Source: Yersinia vastinensis
Lineage (GTDB): Bacteria > Pseudomonadota > Gammaproteobacteria > Enterobacterales > Enterobacteriaceae
Direction of reading: 5' to 3'
DNA: 64,000 nt
Assembly: GCF_902726565.1 (NCBI RefSeq)
Contig: NZ_CACVAF010000002.1
Location: forward strand, 62,001-126,000
A program made the position numbers and the translations under genes. This document shows positions 38,900-49,243 of the stretch, in pieces (the first letter of the stretch is position 1; each line of letters begins with the position of its first letter). A model generated the notes under the pieces. It was not told the origin of the DNA. It worked only from the letters and a program-made list of their open reading frames with translations, and did no database searches.

Positions 38900-40135
38900 A
38901 TGACCTCGGCCCCACAACCTGTTAACTGGAAAAGAAACCTTTTTGTCACCTGGTTAGGCTGTTTTCTCACCGGCGCGGCATTTAGTTTGATCATGCCTTT
39001 CTTGCCACTGTATGTGGAAGAGTTGGGTGTGAGCGGTCACCAGTCACTCAACATGTGGTCCGGTTTAGTTTTCAGTATCACGTTCCTGTTTTCTGCCATT
39101 GCAGCGCCGTTTTGGGGCAGCCTTGCTGACCGTAAAGGCCGTAAAATCATGCTGCTGCGCTCTGCACTCGGCATGGGGATTGTGATGGTGCTGATGGGGA
39201 TGGCACAGAATATCTGGCAGTTTTTGGCGCTACGCGCACTGTTGGGATTGTTGGGTGGTTTTATTCCTAATGCCAATGCGCTTATTGCCACTCAAGTCCC
39301 ACGTAATAGAAGTGGCTGGGCATTGGGTACACTTTCCACTGGCGGGGTCAGTGGTGCATTAATTGGGCCGTTGATTGGCGGGTTACTGGCAGATAGTTAT
39401 GGTTTGCGGCCCGTCTTCTTTATTACTGCGGGAGTTTTGTTCGCCTGCTTCGCCATGACTTGGCTGTGTGTCAAAGAGCAATTTGCCCCAGTGTTGAAAA
39501 AAGATATGCTCAACGGGCGGCAGGTGTTTAACTCGCTAAAAAATCCCAAGTTAATTCTCAGCCTGTTTGTCACAACCATGATTATCCAGATTGCGACCGG
39601 GTCTATTGCGCCGATTCTTACGCTGTATGTCCGGGAACTCGCAGGCGATATTCATAATCTGGCGTTTGTCAGCGGCATGATTGCCTCGGTGCCCGGTGTC
39701 GCCGCGCTAATGAGTGCACCTCGTTTAGGGAAACTCGGCGATAAAATTGGCCCGGAGCGAATCCTGATTGCCATGTTGGCACTGTCAGTGCTAATTCTGA
39801 TCCCAATGGCTTTTGTTCAGACCCCGCTGCAATTGGGTATTTTGCGCTTTTTATTAGGTGCAACAGATGGCGCATTACTTCCCGCAGTACAAACATTATT
39901 AATTTATAATTGTACTAATCAGGTCGCCGGTAGAATCTTTAGCTATAACCAATCATTTCGCGATGTCGGGAATGTCAGTGGACCACTTTTGGGTGCTGCC
40001 GTTTCTGCCAGCTATGGCTTTCGCGCCGTCTTTTGTGTCACGGCGGTCGTTGTGCTATTTAACGCCATATACTCTTACTGGTGTTTACAACGTCAGCCCT
40101 CAAAAGCGCGCCAACGAGAGGTTCAACAACCGTAA
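38900..40135 (+). CDS. mdtG: Multidrug efflux MFS transporter MdtG
   Basis: 411 residues (E. coli MdtG/YceE 408). Twelve-helix major facilitator; motif A-like [20 protein letters not shown] (about 73-92) and the antiporter motif C region [19 protein letters not shown] (about 143-161). In E. coli it exports fosfomycin and deoxycholate when overproduced and belongs to the mar/sox/rob regulon. No certain marbox was identified here. Position near opgGH and lpxL matches E. coli. Confidence 0.92.
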   Translation: MTSAPQPVNWKRNLFVTWLGCFLTGAAFSLIMPFLPLYVEELGVSGHQSLNMWSGLVFSITFLFSAIAAPFWGSLADRKGRKIMLLRSALGMGIVMVLMGMAQNIWQFLALRALLGLLGGFIPNANALIATQVPRNRSGWALGTLSTGGVSGALIGPLIGGLLADSYGLRPVFFITAGVLFACFAMTWLCVKEQFAPVLKKDMLNGRQVFNSLKNPKLILSLFVTTMIIQIATGSIAPILTLYVRELAGDIHNLAFVSGMIASVPGVAALMSAPRLGKLGDKIGPERILIAMLALSVLILIPMAFVQTPLQLGILRFLLGATDGALLPAVQTLLIYNCTNQVAGRIFSYNQSFRDVGNVSGPLLGAAVSASYGFRAVFCVTAVVVLFNAIYSYWCLQRQPSKARQREVQQP

Positions 40136-40474
40136 GACAGCTAAAAATTTTCAGTATAATCAGTAAAACCATCAGTATTTATTTTAACTTATTGATAAAT
40201 ATAATTAATAAGTCACTCATCACAAAGAAATTAGGCCACTTTTTGTGCCAAAATTCACCTTAAGACAGAAACATAACCCTGAGATATGCGTGACGTATCG
40301 ACATTTCATCTAAAAATACGCTATAACCCCGATGTAAATTAAAAAATGACGTTATTATTGCGTTAAATTCTACTATAACGAGTGTTAAGCCTAAGAGTTG
40401 GTCGCAACACCAAAAAGGTAACATTCGACGATGGCTTATTCGCTCATTTTACAGCGATTCTATGGGAAGACTTT
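40136..40474. other. Intergenic region before the peptide transporter, no gene seen
   Basis: 339 AT-rich bases. The frame from 40382 is in phase with the transporter but lacks family support and a ribosome-binding site, so it is counted as leader. No terminator stem after mdtG was found. Confidence 0.55.
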
Positions 40475-42010
40475 ATGCAAACCACGATTAACAACCAAGG
40501 CGGTCGAACGTTCTTTGGCCATCCTTACCCGCTCAGCGGATTGTTTCTTTCTGAAATGTGGGAACGCTTCTCGTTTTACGGCATTCGTCCCCTCTTAATT
40601 TTATTTATGGCCGCCACTGTTTTTGATGGCGGTATGGGCCTGCCCCGTGAACAAGCGTCGGCTATTGTCGGGATTTTTGCCGGGAGTATGTATCTGGCTG
40701 CATTACCGGGCGGCTGGCTGGCTGACAACTGGCTTGGGCAACAACGCGCAGTTTGGTATGGTTCCATCCTGATTGCCTTGGGCCATTTGTCGATTGCCCT
40801 ATCCGCCTTCTTTGGTAACAATCTATTCTTTATTGGTTTAGTGTTTATTGTTCTCGGTACGGGTTTATTCAAAACCTGTATCTCAGTCATGGTCGGTACT
40901 CTCTACAAACCGGGCGATGCCCGTCGTGACGGTGGCTTTTCACTGTTTTATATGGGTATCAATATGGGGTCGTTTATTGCGCCACTGATCTCGGGTTGGC
41001 TGCTACGCTCCCATGGCTGGCACTGGGGTTTTGGTATCGGCGGGATAGGTATGTTGGTGGCCCTGCTTATCTTCCGTGGTTTTGCTATCCCGGCAATGAA
41101 GCGTTATGACGCTGAAGTCGGTCTAGATTCAAGTTGGAATAAACCGACAGTCCAACGCCAAGGTGTTGGCAAGTGGGTTACCGCTATTTTAGCGGGCATC
41201 GTGGTGATAATTGCTTTAATTTCACAAGGTATTATTCCGATTAACCCGGTGTTAGTTGCTAGTTTACTGGTGTATGTTATCGCCGCCTCGGTGACTCTCT
41301 ATTTCATCTATTTGTTCGCTTTTGCCAATATGAACCGTAAAGACCGCGCCCGTCTGCTGGTGTGCTTTATTCTGTTGGTGTCAGCGGCATTCTTCTGGTC
41401 TGCGTTTGAACAGAAACCAACGTCATTTAACCTGTTTGCTAATGACTATACCAACCGTACTGTTATGAACTTTGAAATTCCAACAGTCTGGTTCCAATCC
41501 ATAAATGCCCTGTTTATCATTCTATTAGCGCCGGTATTCAGCTGGGCATGGCCTGCATTGGCGAAGAAAAACATTCAACCGAGCAGTATTACTAAATTCG
41601 TCATCGGTATCTTATGTGCCGCTGCCGGTTTTGGCGTGATGATGGTTGCTGCACAGCATGTGCTTAGCAGTGGTGGTGAAGGGGTTTCACCGTTGTGGCT
41701 AGTGATGAGTATTTTGCTGCTGACGCTGGGTGAATTGTGCTTAAGCCCTATTGGGCTGGCGACGATGACATTACTGGCTCCAGACAGAATGCGTGGTCAG
41801 GTCATGGGGCTGTGGTTCTGTGCCAGTTCACTGGGTAATCTGGCTGCAGGCTTAATTGGTGGTCAGGTTAAAGCTGATCAACTTGATATGCTGCCAACCT
41901 TGTTTGCACGCTGCTCAATTGCCTTGGTTATCTGTGCTGCAGTGCTTATCTTGCTTATCGTGCCTATTCGCCGCTTGATGAACAATACTCAGGGCCAACA
42001 GACCGCCTGA
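40475..42010 (+). CDS. Proton-dependent oligopeptide transporter (POT/PTR family)
   Basis: 511 residues from MQTTINNQGGRTFFGHPYPL; GGGAAGACTTT before the ATG and the family N-terminus choose this start over one 31 codons earlier. POT symporter of the inner membrane for di- and tripeptides. ExxERFxxYG motif as EMWERFSFYG, GGWLADNWLGQQRAVWYG, the PTR signature region FSLFYMGINMGSFIAPLISG and FWSAFEQKPTSFNLF. It is related to E. coli DtpA-D but I cannot say which one it corresponds to. Followed by a bidirectional terminator. Confidence 0.9.
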   Translation: MQTTINNQGGRTFFGHPYPLSGLFLSEMWERFSFYGIRPLLILFMAATVFDGGMGLPREQASAIVGIFAGSMYLAALPGGWLADNWLGQQRAVWYGSILIALGHLSIALSAFFGNNLFFIGLVFIVLGTGLFKTCISVMVGTLYKPGDARRDGGFSLFYMGINMGSFIAPLISGWLLRSHGWHWGFGIGGIGMLVALLIFRGFAIPAMKRYDAEVGLDSSWNKPTVQRQGVGKWVTAILAGIVVIIALISQGIIPINPVLVASLLVYVIAASVTLYFIYLFAFANMNRKDRARLLVCFILLVSAAFFWSAFEQKPTSFNLFANDYTNRTVMNFEIPTVWFQSINALFIILLAPVFSWAWPALAKKNIQPSSITKFVIGILCAAAGFGVMMVAAQHVLSSGGEGVSPLWLVMSILLLTLGELCLSPIGLATMTLLAPDRMRGQVMGLWFCASSLGNLAAGLIGGQVKADQLDMLPTLFARCSIALVICAAVLILLIVPIRRLMNNTQGQQTA

Positions 42011-42036
42011 GACTCATTGATCAACCAAGCTTGATT

Positions 42037-42068
42037 CAAAAACCCGCCCCTTGTTTGGCGGGTTTTTG
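42037..42068. terminator. Bidirectional intrinsic terminator
   Basis: Stem CAAAAACCCGCC / GGCGGGTTTTTG with an 8-base loop, between the convergent transporter and VOC genes. Confidence 0.88.
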
Positions 42069-42077
42069 ATTAATACG

Positions 42078-42512
42078 CTATAACGGCCATTCCCGTTGTT
42101 GCAATACAACCCGATAGCCATCGACGTCTTCAAAAGTTTTGCCGTTCACATCCCAATAAGGATTGTAGGACGCTACAGTGCTAAAACCTGCGCATAACAT
42201 TTGTTGACACTGACGAGTCCACACATCCTCATCAGGGATATAAAAAACCAATAAGTTATCCGCCGTGGGGGCTCGCCCAACCTCTACCCCACGATGATGC
42301 GTAAACTCTAAATGATAAGCGTGGTGTGGATGGCCGAGAATGATGCCATCGAATCCTTGATGGTCATAAAAACTACCAAGCCGGGTAAACCCCAAACCAC
42401 TGCAATACATCTCACTGATAACATCAAGATTATCTGTCGGTCTGGCAACACGCATTACTGCATTTTGTGGTAATACCGGCAAATCAGTTACAGGCGGCAT
42501 GGCGGGTATCAT
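42078..42512 (-). CDS. VOC (glyoxalase/dioxygenase fold) family protein
   Basis: 144 residues. A vicinal-oxygen-chelate fold protein with paired repeats: RVARPTDNLDVISEMYCSGL near residue 21, then a strand LEFTHHRG (about 70) and the second half VFYIPDEDVWTRQCQQML...GYRVVLQ. The likely metal positions are the His in YHLEFTHH and the acid near the C-terminus. No substrate can be assigned. It precedes the stop of nothing else in operon; yceK lies 13 bases upstream in the same direction, so co-transcription is likely. Confidence 0.75.
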   Translation of the reverse strand: MIPAMPPVTDLPVLPQNAVMRVARPTDNLDVISEMYCSGLGFTRLGSFYDHQGFDGIILGHPHHAYHLEFTHHRGVEVGRAPTADNLLVFYIPDEDVWTRQCQQMLCAGFSTVASYNPYWDVNGKTFEDVDGYRVVLQQREWPL

Positions 42513-42525
42513 ATATCACCTATTT

Positions 42526-42756
42526 TTATTCGTATGGGCCGTGGTGGGCATCGATGGGGAGCATAAAAGTATCAACAATCATTGATAAGGGCACATCAAT
42601 CACCGTGACATATTTCCATGGCCCGTCGCGCATATCCCATTGCACGCCGGGATAATATTGATGTCCATGCCCCTGCCCCGGCACCGTACGGCTGATAATG
42701 CTGCCACAGCCAGATAGCAGCATGATACCGGCCCCCAGCATGAAAACTCGTATCAT
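42526..42756 (-). CDS. yceK: YceK/YidQ-family lipoprotein
   Basis: 76 residues from MIRVFMLGAGIMLLSGCG; a start ten codons upstream is possible but this one matches E. coli YceK (75). Signal peptide with lipobox LLSGC (lipidated Cys at about 17), then GSIISRTVPGQGHGHQYYPG and the C-terminal LPIDAHHGPYE, both nearly identical to E. coli. Function unknown. Located downstream of opgGH as in E. coli. Confidence 0.92.
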   Translation of the reverse strand: MIRVFMLGAGIMLLSGCGSIISRTVPGQGHGHQYYPGVQWDMRDGPWKYVTVIDVPLSMIVDTFMLPIDAHHGPYE

Positions 42757-42908
42757 AGCGACTAAGGTATTTGTTGGTTTGGGCATGGAATTTACACTAT
42801 TGGCGATCGAGCAATAAGCTCTTTGAAATTCAGGGCGGAATGCAGTTTATCATAGCGGCATGTTAAGATACCGTGCGGAAAGTGTTAAAAAACCACTTAA
42901 TAAGCCTT

Positions 42909-42939
42909 AAAAAAACGGGCAATACAAAATGTATGCCCG
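42909..42939 (-). terminator. Intrinsic terminator of opgGH
   Basis: On the minus strand a stem CGGGC...TACA / TGTA...GCCCG followed by seven T, just after the opgH stop. Confidence 0.85.
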
Positions 42940-42953
42940 CTTTATATTTAAGA

Positions 42954-45542
42954 TTACGAAGATTTCGCGACAGGGAATGCCCGCATATTGTGCGCCAGTT
43001 GGCGATAATATCCGTTCCAGACTCGATACTGTTTCGGCTGTTGCCAGACTTGCTGGTGTAGGCGAGACATCAGGACAGGATCACTGAGCAGCTCCAGACG
43101 TTGCAGTTTACCCAGTTTTTCCGGTCCGGCTTCCAGTGCGGCAGTCACCCGCTCGACACGAACTTGCTCAATAATTGCACGAGTATGATGCCGTGCAGTT
43201 GCCATGGCACTGACCAATGCGTTATACGATGGGTTCATCACGGCGTGGAAGAAACCCTGACTGAGCGCGCGCTGATGATTTAGCTTCAGATACTCTTCCG
43301 TCGCCACCAACTCCCGTGGCGGACTGTATTCTTCCGGGATCAAGAACAACTTAACCCGTTTACTGGCCAGCCCCAAAGTACGGCGGCTAGAGAGCACCGA
43401 GACCACTGGTGAGAGAATCAGCGAGAAGACAATCGGCGATAACCACCACAGGAAACGCAGATCCAACCACGCCACACCGCCCGCCCAAATTAACCCCAGT
43501 AACAGTTGTGGCCCGTGACGCACCATGGCTTCACTCCAGGAGGTCGCATCATCATCACGTTGTGGTGAATTCCATTGCACCGACCAGCCCAGGAAAGCGC
43601 TGACCACAAATACCGTATGGAATAGCATCCGTACCGGTGCCAATAGCACGGAGAACAGCATTTCAGACAACATCGACAGCAACAGACGTATTGCCCCACC
43701 GTACTCTTTCGAACCTTTGGCCCAGATCAAAATGATACTGAGTAACTTGGGCAAGAACAGCAAGACCAAGGTGGTAGAGAATAAACCAATTGCCAGCTCT
43801 GGCCGCCATTGAGGCCAAACCGGGAAGAGTTGGCGCGGTTGCAGGAAATATTGCGGCTCCATCAAGGTATGCACCGCTTGCAGCGCGGTACACAGCACCA
43901 AGAACATAAACCACAGCGGTGCAGACAAATAAGACATGACGCCGGTGAGGAACACCGCCCGATGAACCGGATGCATGCCTTTAACCAAAAACAACCTGAA
44001 GTTCATCAAGTTACCGTGGCACCAGCGGCGATCACGTTTTAATTCATCGAGCAAGTTAGGTGGCAATTCCTCATAGCTGCCCGGTAAGTCATAAGCTATC
44101 CAGACTCCCCATCCAGCACGGCGCATTAAGGCTGCTTCGACAAAATCATGAGACAAAATAGCACCGGCGAACGAGCCTTCCCCCGGCAATGGCGCTAATG
44201 CACAATGCTCAATGAAAGGTTTGACTCTGATAATGGCGTTATGGCCCCAATAATGAGACTCGCCTAACTGCCAATAATGCAAGCCAGCAGTAAACAGTGG
44301 GCCATAAACTCGGGTCGCAAATTGTTGGATACGGGCATACAGCGTATCCATTCCGGATGCTTTCGGAGCAGACTGAATGATCCCGGCATTAGGATTGGCT
44401 TCCATTAAACGCACCAATCCCGTTAGGCATCCACCGCTCATCACGCTGTCAGCATCCAGAATCACCATATAGCTATATTGACCGCCCCAACGGCGGCAGA
44501 AGTCATCAATATTGCCACTTTTACGTTTAACCCGACGCCGACGACGGCGATAGAAAATACGGCCATGACCATCAACATCTCGGCACAATTCCAGCCAGGC
44601 TTTCTGTTCTGCCACACAGATATCAGGGTCATAACTGTCACTTAAGACATAAATATCGAAGTGCTCAAGTTGCCCGGTCGCAGCCACTGACTCATAGGTT
44701 GCCCGCAGCCCAGCGAAGACGCGTTCCACGTCTTCATTACAAATAGGCATAATCAGCGCCGTTCGGTGCGCCGGATTTAACGCCTCATCCCCTTTAATGG
44801 TGGAAGAGATGCTGTATTTATCTTTGCCAATCAGTAATTGCAGGAACCCCATCAGCGCGGTCCAGAAACCCGCAGAAACCCAGCAGAACAGCACAGCGAA
44901 CAGAATAAGAATGCCCGTTTGCAGTAAATAAGGGAGTAATTGCATCACCGAAACCTGCCAGTTCTGTTGCCAGATCTCAAAAGGATCGATTAATGCCCAG
45001 CCCTGATACGGCAAAATAGTCTTCATATAGCTGGTGGCGATGGTGGTTTGCAGCACAATCAGTATCAGCAAGATATAGCGCCGCAATGAACCTACACTAC
45101 GCCATTTTTTCTCAGCGGCGGCTTCTTCGTGAGTTTGTGCTCGTGAAACAGGACTGCGGCCCAGCAACGAATCCCAAAAACGCCCAACCGGATTGGTGCG
45201 CCATGCCTGCGGCGCCATACTGGTACGTTTAATGGGCGGCATGGCATGAATAACCGTGCGCCCTTCTGCGTCTCGCGCCAATAATTTGCCATCATTCAGT
45301 GCATCTGGCCATGCGGCCTGCAAGCGCGCATTGACAGAGGCCAACGCACTGTCTTGCTCACTGAAAGCCACCGGATCAGAGATGTTGGCGGCCAATTGTT
45401 GATGCACACGTGGTATAGCATCTGGCGTGCTGGCCAGTAGCACATCCTCAGGTAAAGCATCACGCAACGCCCCCAGCTGCTGCGCAGTCAGGGGCAAGTC
45501 CGCAATGTAATCCTGTACGGGGGATTGATTTGACTTATTCAT
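42954..45542 (-). CDS. opgH: Osmoregulated periplasmic glucan glucosyltransferase OpgH
   Basis: 862 residues (E. coli 847). Inner-membrane family 2 glycosyltransferase that makes the beta-1,2 glucan backbone of osmoregulated periplasmic glucans from UDP-glucose and also links nutrient status to cell division in E. coli. Membrane segments at about 140-160 and 195-215, the catalytic domain with [10 protein letters not shown] and the RDRRW motif ([11 protein letters not shown]), then further membrane segments (about 515-690). The start overlaps the opgG stop by 8 bases. Confidence 0.96.
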   Translation of the reverse strand: MNKSNQSPVQDYIADLPLTAQQLGALRDALPEDVLLASTPDAIPRVHQQLAANISDPVAFSEQDSALASVNARLQAAWPDALNDGKLLARDAEGRTVIHAMPPIKRTSMAPQAWRTNPVGRFWDSLLGRSPVSRAQTHEEAAAEKKWRSVGSLRRYILLILIVLQTTIATSYMKTILPYQGWALIDPFEIWQQNWQVSVMQLLPYLLQTGILILFAVLFCWVSAGFWTALMGFLQLLIGKDKYSISSTIKGDEALNPAHRTALIMPICNEDVERVFAGLRATYESVAATGQLEHFDIYVLSDSYDPDICVAEQKAWLELCRDVDGHGRIFYRRRRRRVKRKSGNIDDFCRRWGGQYSYMVILDADSVMSGGCLTGLVRLMEANPNAGIIQSAPKASGMDTLYARIQQFATRVYGPLFTAGLHYWQLGESHYWGHNAIIRVKPFIEHCALAPLPGEGSFAGAILSHDFVEAALMRRAGWGVWIAYDLPGSYEELPPNLLDELKRDRRWCHGNLMNFRLFLVKGMHPVHRAVFLTGVMSYLSAPLWFMFLVLCTALQAVHTLMEPQYFLQPRQLFPVWPQWRPELAIGLFSTTLVLLFLPKLLSIILIWAKGSKEYGGAIRLLLSMLSEMLFSVLLAPVRMLFHTVFVVSAFLGWSVQWNSPQRDDDATSWSEAMVRHGPQLLLGLIWAGGVAWLDLRFLWWLSPIVFSLILSPVVSVLSSRRTLGLASKRVKLFLIPEEYSPPRELVATEEYLKLNHQRALSQGFFHAVMNPSYNALVSAMATARHHTRAIIEQVRVERVTAALEAGPEKLGKLQRLELLSDPVLMSRLHQQVWQQPKQYRVWNGYYRQLAHNMRAFPVAKSS

Positions 45543-47088
45543 CGGCAGGTAGCTGATAGCTCCAGGTTTCAGTCAGGGTTTTATCGCCGTTAACCAGCGC
45601 TGCGCGCATCTCTATCGGTTTTTTGGCATCCTTAACTTTCAGCCGCAGTGTCAAACGCCAGCCTTTAGTAACAGGATTATAACGGACTGAATTTTCAATT
45701 AATTCACCGTTCTCATCAATACTGACCTGCGAAGACAGCGGTGCATTTTCATCAAGTGATTTCAACACTGGGCCGACAAAATCAACCAAGAAAGCGACGC
45801 TACCATCAGGTTGACGAATCAGATTTGACTGTTTCACATCCCCCGTTGAGCGCAGAGTCTGTTTCACGTAGGCAATATCCGATGAATGTAATTTCTCTTC
45901 ATCACGAGTAAAATGCAGACGGTAATTCAGATCCAGCGATGTTTTGGCATCAGGCAACACATCAGGGGTCCAGAACGCCACGATGTTATCGTTGGTTTCA
46001 TCCGCTGTAGGGATTTCCACCAGTTCCACTTTCCCTTTGCCCCAATCGCCACGCGGTTCCACCCAAGCACTTGGGCGTAAATCATAACGATCGTCTAAAT
46101 CCTCATATTGTGAGAATTCACGACCACGTTGCAGCAGACCAAATCCTTTAGGATTCTCTACCGTATAGGTACTGACCGACAAATGCTTAGGATTGTTCAG
46201 TGGTCGCCAAATCCATTCACCATTGCCAGCATGAATAGAAAGACCATTGGAGTCATGCAATGCCGGGCGATAGTTCAATACCGCAGACGGTTGGCTTGGG
46301 CCAAACAGGAACATACTGGTTAAGGGGGCAATCCCCAGCTTCTCGACTTTATCGCGCAAGAAGACTTTAGCCTGCACATCAATGGTGGTATCGCGACCCG
46401 GATAAATGACAAAACGGTAAGCGCCGGTAGCTCGTGGTGAGTCCAGTAACGCGAAGATAACCAAATGTTTATCATTCGGTTTAGGTCTCTCAATCCAGAA
46501 CTCACGAAAACGTGGGAATTCCTCGCCAGAGGCCAATGCGGTATCAATCGCCAACCCGCGAGCAGAAAGACCATATACCTGACCTTTACCAATCACACGA
46601 AAATAGCTGGCACCCAGCATACTGACGATTTCATCTTTTTTATCCGCTTTATTAATGGGATAAAGCACTTTAAACCCAGCAAAACCCAAATTCTTCACGG
46701 ACTCAGGATCATGTTTGACTGAGCCGAAGTTAAAATAATCGGGACTATAACTGATGGGCTTAACACTGGTTGCCGTGACTTCATTAATCTGCACCGGGGT
46801 GTCGAAATACATCCCCTGATGATAAAACTCTAACTTAAATGGCGTATCCAGTTTGGTCCAATATGACTTGTCATGGTTAAACTGAATCTGCTGATAATCG
46901 GCAAATTTCATTTCACGAAATTGCGATGGAAGATTACTTTTTGGTGCTTCGAAACTTTTACCCGCCAGAGCCTGAGCTTGTTTAGCGACATCATCTAACG
47001 AGAAAGCCATTGCCTGAGAAGTGAATAATGACAGCAGGAGAGTCACTCCCAACCATCTGGCGCTGTTCGCGCGTAACCCTTTTGACAT
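45535..47088 (-). CDS. opgG: Periplasmic glucan biosynthesis protein OpgG
   Basis: 517 residues from [15 protein letters not shown]; a GTG start 11 codons earlier, next to GGGGGAGAT, is possible. Signal peptide ending TSQAMA (about 30), then the mature protein [20 protein letters not shown], close to E. coli OpgG (511 in all). A beta-sandwich periplasmic protein needed for glucan assembly, with glycoside hydrolase-like features reported for related proteins. Overlaps opgH by 8 bases. Confidence 0.95.
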   Translation of the reverse strand: MSKGLRANSARWLGVTLLLSLFTSQAMAFSLDDVAKQAQALAGKSFEAPKSNLPSQFREMKFADYQQIQFNHDKSYWTKLDTPFKLEFYHQGMYFDTPVQINEVTATSVKPISYSPDYFNFGSVKHDPESVKNLGFAGFKVLYPINKADKKDEIVSMLGASYFRVIGKGQVYGLSARGLAIDTALASGEEFPRFREFWIERPKPNDKHLVIFALLDSPRATGAYRFVIYPGRDTTIDVQAKVFLRDKVEKLGIAPLTSMFLFGPSQPSAVLNYRPALHDSNGLSIHAGNGEWIWRPLNNPKHLSVSTYTVENPKGFGLLQRGREFSQYEDLDDRYDLRPSAWVEPRGDWGKGKVELVEIPTADETNDNIVAFWTPDVLPDAKTSLDLNYRLHFTRDEEKLHSSDIAYVKQTLRSTGDVKQSNLIRQPDGSVAFLVDFVGPVLKSLDENAPLSSQVSIDENGELIENSVRYNPVTKGWRLTLRLKVKDAKKPIEMRAALVNGDKTLTETWSYQLPADE

Positions 47089-47428
47089 TCTATTTGCGTC
47101 CGACAAAATATTAACTCCCACATCTCCCCCTAAATCACAATAGCCAAATTATTGACGGTTTATCCCGCAGACTAGGTAGATAAATCCAGATTATTGTTAT
47201 GTCTGGAGTTATACTGCCCGCTCATTGTGTAAACCTGTGGCTAAGCCATAAGCCTAACAAGCTAGGCTAAAATACGCTATGGAAAATTATTAACCCTTAT
47301 AGTAGTGTTTCTCGTCGTCCTGATCCATTGATAACGTATATAGTTAACAATGAATATTTACTATAAAGAAAAAGTCTGGGCAAAATCAGATAGGTTATTC
47401 TAATTCAGATAACAACTAGCGAATAAGT
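47089..47428. promoter_or_regulatory. Divergent opgG/opgC promoter region
   Basis: About 340 AT-rich bases between divergent starts. No gene seen. In E. coli opgGH is osmotically controlled; no specific operator was recognised here. Confidence 0.5.
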
Positions 47429-48568
47429 ATGAAAAAAAATACTAACCAACGGGAGTACTTTTTAGACGCCATTCGCGCCTATTTGATGTTACTCGGCATT
47501 CCTTTTCATCTTTCTCTTATATACTCCAGCAATCATTGGGCCGTTAACAGCGGTCATCCCTCGCTGACATTTACCTTCCTGAACGATTTCATTCACGCCT
47601 TTCGTATGCAGGTATTTTTTGTTATTTCAGGCTATTTTTCGTTCATGCTATATCAGCGCTATGAGCGCCAGCGCTGGCTTCAGGTCCGCCTAGAACGTGT
47701 GGTTATTCCGTTAGTTACCGCTATTCCGTTGATTACTATACCGCAGTTTTTCTTACTCAAGAATTACACTAATAAATTACAAGATTGGAACTCATTTACA
47801 ATTTATCAAAAAATAAATATTGCTATTTGGGAAGTTGTTTCACACTTATGGTTTTTGTTAACTCTCGCATTACTCACGGGGCTGTGCTTTTATCTGTTTC
47901 AGAAAATGAAGAATAAAAAACACGCAATTCCTGCTTTGATAAAAGGAATGAATAATATAGGAAAAATCTCACTATCATTGTTTCTATTTGTGTTTGTTTA
48001 TTCAGTAGTGCGGAGAATAATATTTCTTCTTAACCCTGAAATTCTCTTTAATAGTGTTTTCAATTTCGTTGTTATGGAGACACTTTTTTATCTGCCTTTC
48101 TTTCTTCTGGGTGCCTACAGTTTTATCTATCCCCCACTTAAACAGGTATTTCTCACGTTTTCGCCCGGCGCATTAGTCGCCTCCGTGCTATTGTTTGGTG
48201 CCTACTATCTAAACCAACATATTAATACTTCTGAGTTTTTTGCCTTTGAGCTGGATCTTATTATTAAGGCATTAATGGGGGTTACCATGACCAACGTTGT
48301 CTATTCTCTTGGGCATCGGTTGCTCAACTACCCTTCCCCCCGTATCACTTATCTGGTTAACGCCTCCCTCTTCATTTATCTGGTGCATCACCCATTAACC
48401 TTGGTTTATGGAGCATTTATCACGCCACAAATTGACAATAACGCTCTGGGTTTCATACTTGGTATGGTCTTTGTTTGCCTAATTTCGTTTGCTTTATATG
48501 AGGTTCATCGCCGTATTCCATTGCTGAAATTCTTGTTTTCTGGCAAGCCCCAGCAGCAAACGGCGTAA
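47429..48568 (+). CDS. opgC: Glucan succinyltransferase OpgC
   Basis: 379 residues (E. coli MdoC 385). Acyltransferase-3 family protein with about ten membrane helices that transfers succinyl groups onto periplasmic glucans. The conserved N-terminal REYFLDAIRAYLMLLGIPFH and the catalytic-type His/Arg in FIHAFRMQVFFVISGYF are visible. Divergent from opgG as in E. coli. Confidence 0.93.
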   Translation: MKKNTNQREYFLDAIRAYLMLLGIPFHLSLIYSSNHWAVNSGHPSLTFTFLNDFIHAFRMQVFFVISGYFSFMLYQRYERQRWLQVRLERVVIPLVTAIPLITIPQFFLLKNYTNKLQDWNSFTIYQKINIAIWEVVSHLWFLLTLALLTGLCFYLFQKMKNKKHAIPALIKGMNNIGKISLSLFLFVFVYSVVRRIIFLLNPEILFNSVFNFVVMETLFYLPFFLLGAYSFIYPPLKQVFLTFSPGALVASVLLFGAYYLNQHINTSEFFAFELDLIIKALMGVTMTNVVYSLGHRLLNYPSPRITYLVNASLFIYLVHHPLTLVYGAFITPQIDNNALGFILGMVFVCLISFALYEVHRRIPLLKFLFSGKPQQQTA

Positions 48569-48777
48569 TCAAAGTATTATTCAAACGAATAATGTTATTG
48601 CTAAGTGATTGAGTTATCTGCATACCGTTTTGGTCATAAAACCGCTACACTGTCAGGCCATCATGTTGATGCGGGATGGCAAATGCCTCACTGTGCGCTC
48701 TGTTTTTAGAGCAGTTATCCTGTTGATTCCTAGCAGGATTTGTTTCACTTGCAGTGACAACAAAAAGAGGAATTGTG

Positions 48778-49014
48778 ATGAATAAGCAAGAATCTATTGA
48801 GAATAATCCCACATCGGATACTGCGCAGTTCGGTACTCTACTGGCCCTCATTAGCCGTCTTAGCGGTGCACTGGATAGCGCGATCACCGGTAAAGATCGC
48901 AGTGTCTTAATTACAGAACTCTCACAATTTTCAACCGATAATCTTCCTGAACAGGAAAAACTCGTGACGGCTGAAGCCCTGCGAAGAGCTTTGGCAACGA
49001 TCAAGCGCGACTAG
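48778..49014 (+). CDS. Conserved-looking small protein of unknown function
   Basis: 78 residues from MNKQESIENNPTSD; AAGAGGAATTGTG before the ATG is a strong ribosome-binding site and argues that the gene is real; the alternative start at 48754 is less good. No membrane segment or signal. It is predicted to be mostly helical after residue 15 (FGTLLALISRLSGALDSAIT and VTAEALRRALATIK). I do not recognise a family. It lies alone between opgC and the antiporter gene, followed by an inverted repeat. Confidence 0.65.
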   Translation: MNKQESIENNPTSDTAQFGTLLALISRLSGALDSAITGKDRSVLITELSQFSTDNLPEQEKLVTAEALRRALATIKRD

Positions 49015-49025
49015 TTGTTATACAA

Positions 49026-49065
49026 CGCTCACCCTTGATTCCCCGCGGGCGATTAAAGGTGAGCG
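49026..49065. repeat. Inverted repeat after the small gene
   Basis: CGCTCACC / GGTGAGCG separated by 24 bases that can pair further in part. No T run follows. Possible terminator-like or regulatory hairpin. Confidence 0.45.
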
Positions 49066-49243
49066 ACCTGCCTCTTATTTGTACAGTTTTGTTTTTTTCT
49101 CGTCCTATGACCAAAATCATTGCTGTTTCTGCCTCAATAACCCATTGAATTGGGTCATATCTACCCATAGATTCCAGCAAATCTGTGTATAATAATTTCG
49201 CCCCCTTTCATTTCGTTATATTTATCTCAGGAGACCTCCCACC

